Below, piece after piece: positions 10,890 through 20,250 of a stretch of DNA of 64,000 bases. The translations under genes were made by a program, and so were the position numbers. Numbering within the stretch: the first letter of the stretch is position 1; each line of letters starts with the position of its first letter. The DNA is from Takakia lepidozioides (Eukaryota; Streptophyta; Takakiopsida; Takakiales; Takakiaceae): contig CM060731.1 in assembly GCA_030704615.1 (NCBI GenBank), positions 8,432,001 to 8,496,000 on the forward strand. Direction: 5' to 3'. The notes under the pieces are model-generated. The model ran no database searches. It saw only the letters and a list, made by a program, of their open reading frames with translations, and was not told where the DNA came from.

Positions 10890-11028
10890 GAAGCTTCATT
10901 TTGAAGAAACTTCTCCATCAAGATACCTCCTTTGTTTAAGGAAGCTTCTCCATCAAGAAACCTTTGTTTAATCTTGGAAACTTCTCCAGCAAGAAATCTC
11001 CATAGGGGAAGCTTCTTGGGGAAGCTTC
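10890..11028 (+). promoter_or_regulatory. six heat-shock-element-like motifs in LTR U3
   Basis: Perfect GAAnnTTC units lie at 10890-10897, 10906-10913, 10941-10948, 10977-10984, 11008-11015 and 11021-11028, directly upstream of the TATA box at 11040. GAAnnTTC is the core pair of the heat-shock factor site. The same cluster is largely kept in LTRs 2 and 3. Heat response is inferred, not shown. Confidence 0.55.
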
Positions 11029-11039
11029 TTAGTAGCCAG

Positions 11040-11081
11040 TATATATAGGAGGCGAAACTGGACACTCTTCAGTCTCGCCAA
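11040..11081 (+). promoter_or_regulatory. LTR TATA box and predicted RNA 5' end (self-primer)
   Basis: TATATATA at 11040-11047 would place the transcript start about 25-32 bp downstream. At exactly that distance (11071-11081) lies AGTCTCGCCAA, the perfect reverse complement of TTGGCGAGACT at 11723-11733 just inside the LTR. Confidence 0.55.
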
Positions 11082-11722
11082 CACAAGTTCAAGCTACTCT
11101 TGTTCCAAGTGCAGTACTCCAGTCCAGTTTCCAGTATCTGGTATTCCAGTCCAGTTTCCAGCATTCCAGTATCCGAGTCGAGTTCCAGTATTTTGTACTC
11201 TTGTCTATTGTTATAAAGATCATCTTGATTCATGTTCACCTACCATGCATTCGGCCACGCCGACCTTGACTTCTTGTCTAGTCTTGTACTTCTAGTCTGA
11301 TCTCTTGTTTGTATTCTGTCATGTTCTCGTCCTTGACAGATGTAGTTTCCACCATTCCAGTATCCGAGTCGAGTTCCAGTATTTTGTACTCTTGTCCATT
11401 GTTATAAAGATCATCTTGATTCATGTTCACCTACCATGCATTCGGTCACGCCGACCTTGACTTCTTGTCTAGTCTTGTACCTCTAGTCTGATCTCTTGTT
11501 TGTATTCTGTCATGTTCTCGTCCTTGACAGATGTAGTTTCCACCATTCCAGTATCCGAGTCGAGTTCCAGTATTTTGTACTCTTGTCCATTGTTATAAAG
11601 ATCATCTTGATTCATGTTCACCTACCATGCATTCGGTCACGCCGACCTTGACTTCTTGTCTAGTCTTGTACCTCTAGTCTGATCTCTTGTTTGTGTTCTG
11701 TCATATTCTCGTCCTTGACAGT

Positions 11723-11733
11723 TTGGCGAGACT
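11723..11733 (+). other. primer-binding site complementary to own RNA 5' end
   Basis: TTGGCGAGACT begins two bases inside the 5' LTR end. It does not resemble the initiator-Met tRNA site (TGGTATCAGAGC) used by most plant chromoviruses. It pairs over 11 bases with 11071-11081; past one mismatch a further three bases (AAG against CTT) also pair. This matches the Tf1-type self-priming layout. Confidence 0.6.
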
Positions 11734-11758
11734 AAAGTTTATTCTTTAGTTAGTTAAG

Positions 11759-13292
11759 ATGGAAGGCACATTTACGGAAATGGTCACCACATTGCAGAGT
11801 CTTAAGCTCCAGATGCAAGAACTTCGTACATCTACCGCCCAATTGCAAGCTGATCAGTCTCAAGATCTTGGCAACGCTCTCCACAATTTGCAACAACAAA
11901 TTTCAGAGTTAAGGGAGATTCAAGAAGCACTGAAGATCGACCATTTTGCTACGACACTACGAAGTCAACTAAATCAACCTCGAGACAACCTACATGTTAT
12001 AAACGACTTCGAATTCAAAGATGACTTACTTTACTTCAAGGGACTTCTCTATGTACCTCTAGGACCTACACGACTTCGAATTCTTCAAACATGTCATGAT
12101 CTTCTGGCTTCAACAAAACATTGGAGTTGATATCCAGGGACTATTGGTGGCCGCAGATGTGGAAACTCGTAAATGAATTTATAAAGTCTTGAAACACGTG
12201 TGCTAGAGCGAAGGGACCACGACATCGACCTTACGGCCTTCTTCAACCATTACCCATTCCCAAGGGTCCATGGTCGTCCGTGTCTATGGACTTTATTACG
12301 GACCTTCCAATTTTCAAGACCACCGATTCAATCCTTGTTATTGTAGATCGTTTTACGAAGATGACACATTTCATTCCATGTAATAAGACGGTTACCGGCG
12401 AGGAAACTGCAAGACTCTTCCTCAATAATATCTACCGTATTCATGGACTCCCGAAAGACAATGTATCTGATCGATGACCACAGTTCATATCAAATTTCTG
12501 GAGGGGATTATTTCACATATTGAATACTAAGATCAACCTCTCTACAGCTAATCATCCACAGACTGATGGTCAAACCGAACGTGTAAACCAGATTTTGGAG
12601 CAGTATCTTCGCTGTACGATAAATTATCACCAAGATAATTGGACGGACCTTCTGTCATTGGCTGAGTTTGCCTACAACAACACTATACATTCTTCGACCA
12701 AGCAAACTTCATTTTTCTCCAATTATGGTTATCATCCTCGAGCAAACCCTTTCCACATGAAAACTGTTGGAAGCCTTGCTGCAGAAAACTTTGCTATTCA
12801 TCTTGCTACGATTCACAATGAGCTTACATCCCACCTCGCAGAAACTCAAAACAATACAAGGACTATGTAGATCAACGTCGTCAACTCCAATCCCAGCGAC
12901 CATCAAAGAAGTTGGATTATCAACGCCTGGGACTATTCAAAATTATTTGACAAATATATCTGGTCAGTTTTCGGCTTGAACTCCCACGAAGTATGCGCAT
13001 CCATCCAGTCTTTCATGTTTCACTATTGGAGTTGTATCATCCATCGAATATTCCAAGGAGAATTTCCGTACCACCTCCACCAATCGAAGTCAATCATGAA
13101 ATTGAGTATGAAGTCGACGAAGTCCTAGACTCTCGCATCAAGTATAAACGTCTTGAGTATTTCGTACATTGGAAAGGCTACGACATCAGCGAACGAATGT
13201 GGGAACCTTCATCCAACCTCGTCAATGCCTCTGACAAAGTCCAAGAGTTTCATCAACGATATCCAGCTAAGCCCCAAGCTACACGTCAATGA
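11759..13292 (+). pseudogene. gag-integrase-chromodomain remnant of the chromovirus
   Basis: An ATG at 11759 starts a coiled-coil, gag-like segment (MEGTFTEMVTTLQSLKLQMQ). After about 80 codons it passes directly into the integrase N-terminal zinc-binding region (LLYVPLGPTRLRILQTCHDL), so protease, reverse transcriptase and RNase H are deleted. The integrase core follows: MDFITDLP (first Asp), HGLPKDNVSDR (second Asp) and [13 protein letters not shown] (Glu). The core is broken by a TGA at 12475-12477 where Gly is expected, and by frameshifts at about 12115-12270 and 12870-12980. A chromodomain closes the region (YEVDEVLDSRIKYKRL, VHWKGY, MWEP) at about 13110-13240. The product cannot act by itself; the copy would depend on proteins from another element. 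Confidence 0.8.
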
Positions 13293-13880
13293 GACGTCAC
13301 AACGATGATGTCAGCCAAGCTAGCTTCAAGGAGAAGACTCCACATTCAATGTACCTGATACACGCTAAGGAGGAAGGAGCACCACACATCAGTATATATA
13401 GCTACACTTCCAACACTTTTGCATCTTGTATTGGCAGCATGGAGTCACAAGAACCAGATACATTGGAGTTGTTGCTTACCCAACTACCAGATCAGCCGTT
13501 CCGACTCTCACGACCTTCAACATCACGCCGACGCTCTCGAGACGATGGGCCACCAATACGACGCGTACTTCTTCGTCTGGACCCCGTACGACGGCAAGTG
13601 GAGCCTACTCGAAGTCTGATAATTCTGTTGGAGGTTGAGGCTTTGGACCCAGAGGGCAACGAAATCATGTTTGAAGGTAGCTTCGAAAATTAGAATGCTC
13701 AAATTACTGCGTGGTCCCAAGTTCAAGGTGTTCGACACTATCGATGGTTACAAGGACCTATAAATTATTTGAGTCAAGAACGAAGAGTCGAATACTTGAC
13801 AAGTACCATTCGTCGGATTTTGGATTTTCTCCAACTCTAAGCAAGTCCAAGATTGTACCGCTCCTCGAGGAACTCGGCGT
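13293..13880 (+). other. 3' internal region of the chromovirus
   Basis: It lies between the chromodomain and the polypurine tract. An open frame of about 134 codons (13289-13693) rich in Arg, Ser and Pro overlaps the end of the chromodomain frame. I cannot recognise it and it may be non-coding. Confidence 0.3.
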
Positions 13881-13895
13881 TAGAGGAAGGGGTGA
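13881..13895 (+). other. polypurine tract
   Basis: AGAGGAAGGGG followed by TGA lies immediately before the second LTR (TGTCA at 13896), the expected plus-strand priming site. Confidence 0.65.
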
Positions 13896-14513
13896 TGTCA
13901 CGGACATAGCCCACATGAACTTATCAGGAGTAAATACCAGAAGTTACCAAATTACCAAGTTACCATGTTACCAAAACTTATCATGACTTACCGTAATTTA
14001 CCATTACTTATCAAGTTACCGGGAGTTTATCAAATTACCAAGAGTAACTTGGGAAACTACTCAGGAAGCTTCTTTTGGAGGAAACTTCTCCATCAAGATA
14101 CCTCCTTTGTTTAAGGAAGCTTCTCCATCAAGAAACCTTTGTTTAATCTTAGAAACTTCTCCAGCAAGAAACCTCCATAGGGGAAGCTTATTGGGGAAGC
14201 TTCTTAGTAGCTAGTATATATAGGAGGTGAGACTGGACACTCTTCAGTCTCGCCAACACAAGTTCAAGATACTCTTGTTCCAAGTGCAGTACTCCTGTCT
14301 AGTTTCCAGTATTTGGTATTCCAGTCCAGTTTCCAGCATTCCAGTATTCGAGTCGAGTTCCAATATTTTGTACTCTTGTCCATTGTTATAAAGATCATCT
14401 TGATTCATGTTCACCTACCATGCATTCGGCCACGCCGACCTTGATTTCTTGTCTAGTCTTGTACCTCTAGTCTGATCTCTTGTTTGTGTTTTGTCATATT
14501 CTCGTCCTTGACA
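13896..14513 (+). repeat. internal (second) LTR
   Basis: A 618-bp LTR from TGTCAC to TTGACA. It differs from LTRs 1 and 3 at shared positions, for example CCCACATGAACTTATC where the others have CCCAGAGGAACTTACC. It is followed by only two bases (TA) before the third LTR. Confidence 0.8.
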
Positions 14514-14515
14514 TA

Positions 14516-15119
14516 TGTCACGGACATAGCCCAGAGGAACTTACCAGGAGTAAATACCAGAAGTTACCAAAACTTACCATGACTTACCGTGATTTATCAT
14601 GATCTACCATTACTTACCAAGTTACCGGGAATTTACCAAATTATCAAGAGTAACTTGGGAAACTACTCAGAAAGCTTCATTTTGAGGAAACTTCTCCATC
14701 AAGATACTTCCTTTGTTTAAGGAAGCTTCTCGATCAAGAAACTTTTGTTTAATCTTGGAAACTTCTCCAGCAAGAAACCTCCATAGGGGAAGCTTCTTGG
14801 GGAAGCTTCTTAGTAGCCAGTATATATAGGAGGCGAGACTGGACACTCTTCAGTCTCGCCAACACAAGTTCAAGCTACTCTTGTTCCAAGTCCAGTACTT
14901 CAGTCCAGTTTCTAGTATCTGGTATTCTAGTCTAGTTTCCAGCATTCCAGTATCCGAGTCGAGTTCTAGTATTTTGTACTCTTGTCCATTGTTATAAAGA
15001 TCATCTTGATTCATGTTCACCTACCATGCATTCGGCCACGCCGACCTTGATTTCTTGTCTAGTCTTGTACTTCTAGTCTGATCTCTTGTTTGTGTTCTGT
15101 CATGTTCTCGTCCTTGACA
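14516..15119 (+). repeat. outer 3' (third) LTR
   Basis: A 604-bp LTR, closer in diagnostic positions to the 5' LTR than to the middle one, and followed by the CCAGG target duplication at 15120-15124. Confidence 0.8.
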
Positions 15120-16035
15120 CCAGGCCTCTTGCTTGGTGCAGATGGAGGTGTGGAGGTCAACTGAGAGGTGGTATGAATTGGAGATGTTGCCCGAGGTTGA
15201 TGAGACATATTGGTCGTGCGTCTAGGAGGGATGAACACATGTTTGATTATGGGGGTAAAAAACGGCGATACAGATGTAGGAATGGAGGGAGGAAAGACGT
15301 CGGGTACTTGCTAATTATAACCTTGCAATCCCTGGACGTCTGTGTCAGAATTAGGATTCACAATATCCATCATTGGTGGAGAATTCAGATCCGAGGTCGT
15401 TTGTTCTATCGAAAGTGCATCGTTAGAAAGACCGATATAAGTGCAAACTATATCGTCGTCAACCATGTAATTTCGTGCATGTGGGGGCCTGGAAATTGGT
15501 CTAGTGCCCATAAATGCATCAATAATCTCATACATCTCTTTGTTGAAATGTCTGGGTAGGTTCAACGCAATCTTGTCATGTGGACTCATACCCCAGTATT
15601 CCTGGTTTGAGCCTATGCCATTCATGTAGGGCCAAGATCCGTTTGAAGTCACCGTAGATGGCTCCAATTTATCTTTGCTGCATGCTGACCCATCCCTTGT
15701 GTAGGTAGAGTTCATGCCCTCGGCAATGACAACTGTAGCAAATTTTCTTCCACTTGGTGACAGCTGATTCAAATTGATCTCTTGGATCCACCCTTTCAAT
15801 GGATGTCATATGTTCAATCCTTTTGGCTTTTATTAGAGACATCACTTCCGCGTATTCCCAGCTGGGTTGGCGAGGCCTCTTGCTTGCCTCTTCCCCCAGG
15901 CCGTGGGGCTCTGCCACCTCTCGAAGGCCCAAATGCTTGATTCATTTCTTCGTCTTGAGGCTCCTCACCTTGATGCACCGCACCCTCATTCATGCCATAC
16001 ATGATGTCACTGATCCTAGCACCCAATATCGACAT
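15120..16035 (-). pseudogene. trihelix/Myb-SANT-like gene, 5' part, split by retrotransposon
   Basis: The minus-strand frame starts MSILGARISDIMYGMNEG (16035) and, after a frameshift near 15880, gives a trihelix-type DNA-binding domain: RPRQPSWEYAEVMSLIKAKR, then after another frameshift near 15745 WKKFATVVIAEG, TRDGSACSKDKLEP and EYWGMSPHDKIALNLPRHF. A TAG at 15311-15313 interrupts a Pro/Ser-rich linker that otherwise stays open to the element boundary (PPSAPSKRPG). The reading frame then resumes on the far side of the LTR element at 10728. Such domains bind DNA as plant transcription factors or as transposon partner proteins. With three lesions here and two stops in the far part, it is not functional. 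Confidence 0.65.
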
Positions 16036-16559
16036 GGTGACTCTACAAAACATTGAGAAAAAATAGAACTCGAAAGAATTAAAAAACCAATCTGCTTTGT
16101 GTTGGGAGTCGTATGAAATGAGAGCTTTGAACTGAGAGCTTTGTCTTTGAAGTATCTCATAAGTAGGAGAGATTGATGATGCAGATGTAAATGATGTCTT
16201 CATTTGAATTTGAAGCAAGGAAGATGGAGCGCGGGCGCGGTCATTTTTCAAAATGGTGCTAATGTAACATTGAGTTTATATGGGATCGGTTTTTCTAGCA
16301 TTTAAGCTACCATCAAGCTTTGGACATTGAAAATTATGGTCGTGATAGCTTCTGGGGAACAAACGTCACGATAACACTGGCAGCCACGTCGGATGCCAGG
16401 TCAGATCAAATGTTGCATACCATTTTATATGTGAACGCGTAGGTGTTCTGCCATCGCTTACCACCATCGTAACTTTGAGATGCCACCAGGTGTGCACAAA
16501 TCTTTAGTCCATTTTATATTTAGCCAAATTTGGTCTTAGTCAAATTTCGAGATCAAGTG

Positions 16560-16882
16560 TGAGTTTTGTGTAATCCCGAATAGAGCTACACACCCCATTC
16601 TGCAACGTGGTGTAACCCCGACTGGAGTGTACCTCCCACCCTCAGTCACCCCGACTGGAGTTACACTCCCTTGAGTTCTATCACTCTCAAGAGAGGGTGG
16701 TGAAGATTTATAGTCTTAGCCATGTTTTGAGCGGTGCATGAGTTACACCGAGTGGAGTTACACACCCCGTCATGTAATCCGGTGTAACCCCGACTGGAGT
16801 TTACCTCCCACCCGTGTAACCTTCTGTCACCCCAACCGGAGTTGAGTTCTATCACTCTCGAGAGAGGGTGGGGAAGATTTGA
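16560..16882. repeat. ~150-bp imperfect tandem duplication
   Basis: Two copies (about 16560-16712 and 16740-16882) share GGTGTAACCCCGACTGGAGT and GAGTTCTATCACTCTC followed by an AGAGAGGGTGG end. GTGTAA/GGAGTTAC blocks repeat within each copy, giving a satellite-like look. No coding potential is apparent, and the stretch 16036-16559 also holds no supported gene. Confidence 0.65.
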
Positions 16883-16920
16883 CATGCCATAAACTGGCGT
16901 ACCGTTTTGTGTGAATTAAG

Positions 16921-17000
16921 GTTTTTTTTTCTTTTTTTTTGGAGAACCGGGGATCGTAGCCCTGTAAAACTTTATTATAAAATGGTAAAATAGGGCCCAG
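16921..17000 (-). repeat. retroposon 3' end-like repeat, copy 1
   Basis: Poly-T followed by GGAGAAC-GGGG, a short GATC/GATG block, CCCTG and a TTTATTATA end. The same arrangement is found at 22728-22800. On the minus strand this reads as a conserved 3' end followed by poly-A, as at the end of a LINE or SINE. No accompanying reverse transcriptase was found. Confidence 0.4.
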
Positions 17001-18564
17001 CCCAGACAGGGGCAGTAGCCCGCAAGGTGAAGTGGCTCTTAGTTATGCCGGCTTTGGCGGGAGTCTTCTAGTAAGGAAAAAATAACCTTACAAAGAGCCA
17101 TATGGCAGAGAATCCAGCTACCACTCCGAGCCTAGAGGAGGGGGGAGAACAAAAGGAGATAAATGATAATCCTAAAGGAGCATAAGGGACCAAGAGCAGC
17201 AGACTGCAGTGGCCCGTCCACTTCTACTAACTTCGAATTAAGTTCTTACCTCATTCCTCATGTTCATAGATGAAATAAGTTTCTATCATTAATGCTACTT
17301 ACTTAGTAGTCAGATCATTAGCATTATAATATGAGAGAAAGCGCCGGAGAGGACCCAGGATCGAATGTTGATCCTCTGTCATAAAGCAGGGTTTGGCTAA
17401 GTGACCGTTACTGAGGCAGCAGACGTGGGTAGCCAAACCGCCCTCTGCTGTCTGTCTGCGACATTCTGCAAATTATGAGCGGCTGTCATCACACACTATC
17501 GTGCAGCTTGGATGCCATTAATAGCTGCGAAGCACCAGACTAGTGTGTAGAGCCAAGAATTGTGGCAGGAGATGGAGCAGTTTATGGCACGTTTCTCTGA
17601 CAACGTCAGATCTTCTCATAACCGTTTGAATGCATCTCATCACAAGTTCACTTCGAGAATTTTGACCTCAACATCAAGAGATTTACAAATTGCGGAGTCG
17701 GCCCCAGCTTTGAAAGAGGCAGCAAAGGCAGTGATGAGGTGATGGAAGGGGCAAGAAGTAATGCGTCCCCCACGGATGGTGCGTGCACTGTTTGATGGCA
17801 ATAATAAGACCCTCATATTGCGGCCCTCGATTTTGGGGAAGACGCTTACACTGGGAGGTGGGCATGACTTCAAGGTTGCCCAGTATTTTTTGTTTCTTTG
17901 TCTTCGTCTCGCCACTTCGTATCAAGAGCTTAGAGGACGGAGATAGACAAGAAATAACTTCGATACTTGATACACAATGGGAGTAAATGCAACTCCCTGG
18001 AAATTCAATTCTAAGTACATCTTCCAGATACCCCCTAAACAGAGAACATTTAGTAGCAAGAGCAATTTATGGGGCTCAACAGAGCTACATTCATATCATC
18101 AATGCAATCATTTACAGATCAATAAGGTGTCAGGACTCAGGCCAGACGTGACTAGCTCATCCAAAGTTGCTTCGGCCTGTGGAGATTTTCGTGAACATAG
18201 ATAGACGTCTCTGAGCACCGTCTTGTGCTAATCGGAGGCCTTGACATTGAGTTCACCTCAAACTTAAAGGGGACTTTGCCCCATGACTTCTATAGTATAC
18301 AGGGGGGATCGTGAATAACCAAAGGAATGCCATTTTCATCTGGCTGTATCAATGCTCTATCCATGGCCCAGACATATCACTACCAAAACTGCGAAGTATA
18401 TCTCTCCAGAAAGTTAGTAACTTTCCAAGGTTTGAATGCTATATACATGTATGATTCTCAACGACCTCAAAGAATTATTGCTGCTGGTGATCACAGGAAG
18501 CTGAATACAGATTCATCTCTACTTTGAAACTTCAAAATGCACTGCCACCACGAATACTCCCGAG
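17001..18564. other. intergenic, 3' flank of the glutaredoxin gene
   Basis: Only short open frames without recognisable motifs. The last few hundred bases before 18565 are the probable 3' untranslated region of the minus-strand gene. Confidence 0.4.
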
Positions 18565-20250
18565 TCAGAAGCACATAGGGCACCTGATCAAGCCATTTTC
18601 ATTGCAATCAGAGCAGCGTGAAACCTCATTGGTCTCAGTGATGACCTTGCAGCTCCCGCTGCACTCTGGACAGGGCATAAACCGGACTCCCCCACAACCA
18701 TTACATGGTTCTCGGGATAACTGGATAGGCAGACCTTTCACCAATTCAGCCAGCTTTCCGTCCTCATGCAACTGGAAAACCTCCTCTGCTCCTCCAATGT
18801 ATCGCCCTTTGATGAAAACCCTGGGGACAGGCACTGGTTTTCCCGTAAGGATCTTCAACTCCTGTCGGAACTCAGCATGCATGGATACGTCCCTTTCGTC
18901 GACATACACGTTGAATCCATGGAAAGTCATTCTCAAAAGTTGGCAATCCTCATATGTTTTCCTGATTCCACGCAGGCTAGTCAAATAGAGCACAACTCTT
19001 TCCTCCCCGCCTGGAGGGCATCTTCGCTCATATCTTTCCAATGGCTCCGAAACTATTGGCTTCATCTCCTCAGAATCTACAGGAGCAACCTTACAAAAAG
19101 AGATCTTTCTCGAGCCCCCATCTCGCAATGACTCCTGAAGCCCAGTGCTTTCCACTCCACTTGATAACGTTGTCAATTTCCCACTTGCATCATCACGTCC
19201 ATCAAAATAGTCCCTGTCTGATAGATGCCCGAATGAACCCCCGGGACATTGAATCGAACTATCGGTGTCTGCTATGCTTGCAGAAGTAGAAGTCGTCTCC
19301 TCATCACTGCACCTAGCATTGCACCAGTCATCGGAGGAGGAGGTATGTTCATCATTTGAGTCAGCAAAAAAGGACAGGAAGGCTGGATCAAAGAGATCAG
19401 CGTTCCTATCAGTGTTGTCTTGAAGATCGGAAACTGATGACATAGGATTCGTGCTCCCTAACATGACATGCCCAGTTGATTCCACCGCAGCATCATGGCT
19501 GGCGACAACTGCATCAGCAGGTTCGCAAACACTCTCAGAAATAGAGGCATCCACAGCGTGCACACCTTTGCCATTGTTTGAGGGGAATGGCGTTGCCATT
19601 TCTTTGGGACGACGTACTATGCCACTATCGAACCCCCGCATGGCATCAATAGCTGAAAGAGAGCGAGACCTTTCCAGAGTTCTCTGCCTGCCTGATGGAA
19701 CACTAATCTTCTCAACATTTTGTACTTCATTGTCCTTACTGGATGTAAGCGCATGCAGAACTACGGGAGCCGCACGAGGGGTCAAATCATCAAGTCCCTC
19801 CATAAGCTCCCATGTATTGATGGTTTCTGGTTCTTCCCCCTCATCGTCGACACTAGTCTCCTGCAATGGTCTCTTGACCGCTTCGGATTCTTTGCTAACC
19901 ACACCAAGGTTCAGTTTAGGAAGACCCAAGCCCATCTCAGTCCAAGTTCTGGAAACCGACTTATCCCGAACAGGCGGCATGGAATCGAACTTCCTCAATT
20001 TCTTGTAGGTAGGCCCATCGCTCCGGCCACCACCGATAATAGAAATAAGTGCTTCATCGACATTCCCTGTCTCCACGAGTCTCATGATGCCATACGTGCT
20101 GGATGTGAGCGCCACCACATGGTAGTTGTAATAGTCATGCCTATCTTTCTTCTTTTGAGCGTGGAGTGGAGCCATGGAAGAGCTTCTGGAAAAAAGTTTG
20201 CCTCTCCCCTCTCCCTGCATTGTTAAACTTCTAGATGCTGTGCACCCCAT
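18565..20250 (-). CDS. glutaredoxin-domain protein with four-CxxC tail
   Basis: A single uninterrupted frame of 561 codons. The start MGCTASRSL carries the Gly-2/Cys-3 pattern of N-myristoylated, palmitoylated plant proteins, so membrane attachment is likely. Residues 1-400 are mostly Ser/Asp-rich and disordered. At about residues 418-510 is a glutaredoxin-like fold (VVLYLTSLRGIRKTYEDC, DERDVSMHAEFRQEL, VPRVFIKGRYIGGAEEV), with the usual CPYC site replaced, so thiol-disulfide exchange is uncertain. The C-terminus (about 516-560) has four CxxC pairs (CNGC, CPEC, CSDC, CPMC), a zinc-binding arrangement typical of the plant At5g39865/At3g28850-like family. The length is long for that family, because of the N-terminal region. 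Family assignment is firm; the cellular role is not known from sequence. Confidence 0.9.
   Translation of the reverse strand: MGCTASRSLTMQGEGRGKLFSRSSSMAPLHAQKKKDRHDYYNYHVVALTSSTYGIMRLVETGNVDEALISIIGGGRSDGPTYKKLRKFDSMPPVRDKSVSRTWTEMGLGLPKLNLGVVSKESEAVKRPLQETSVDDEGEEPETINTWELMEGLDDLTPRAAPVVLHALTSSKDNEVQNVEKISVPSGRQRTLERSRSLSAIDAMRGFDSGIVRRPKEMATPFPSNNGKGVHAVDASISESVCEPADAVVASHDAAVESTGHVMLGSTNPMSSVSDLQDNTDRNADLFDPAFLSFFADSNDEHTSSSDDWCNARCSDEETTSTSASIADTDSSIQCPGGSFGHLSDRDYFDGRDDASGKLTTLSSGVESTGLQESLRDGGSRKISFCKVAPVDSEEMKPIVSEPLERYERRCPPGGEERVVLYLTSLRGIRKTYEDCQLLRMTFHGFNVYVDERDVSMHAEFRQELKILTGKPVPVPRVFIKGRYIGGAEEVFQLHEDGKLAELVKGLPIQLSREPCNGCGGVRFMPCPECSGSCKVITETNEVSRCSDCNENGLIRCPMCF

Larger units (their letters stand above)
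10729..11720 (+). repeat. 5' LTR with triplicated 191-bp segment
   Basis: The LTR runs from TGTCAC to TTGACA. A basic LTR end occurs at 11338, but the last 191 bp are then repeated twice more (11339-11529 and 11530-11720), each ending in CGTCCTTGACA. The other two LTRs have a single copy. U3 contains clustered GAAnnTTC motifs and a TATATATA box at 11040-11047, and the predicted RNA start is about 30 bp further on. Confidence 0.85.
10729..15119 (+). mobile_element. compound chromovirus (Ty3/gypsy) with three LTRs
   Basis: LTRs begin TGTCACGGACATAGCCCA and end CTCGTCCTTGACA. Three are present: 10729-11720, 13896-14513 and 14516-15119. Only the outermost ends are flanked by a matching 5-bp duplication (CCAGG at 10724-10728 and 15120-15124), so the whole unit was inserted together or rearranged after one insertion. 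The internal region (11721-13895) is about 2.2 kb. It retains a gag-like start, integrase and a chromodomain but lacks protease, reverse transcriptase and RNase H. The integrase and chromodomain style (HGLP, SDR, HSST, NYGYHPR) is that of fungal and vertebrate chromoviruses and of the Tcn1-type elements known from non-seed plants. Only the plus strand encodes it. Confidence 0.85.
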
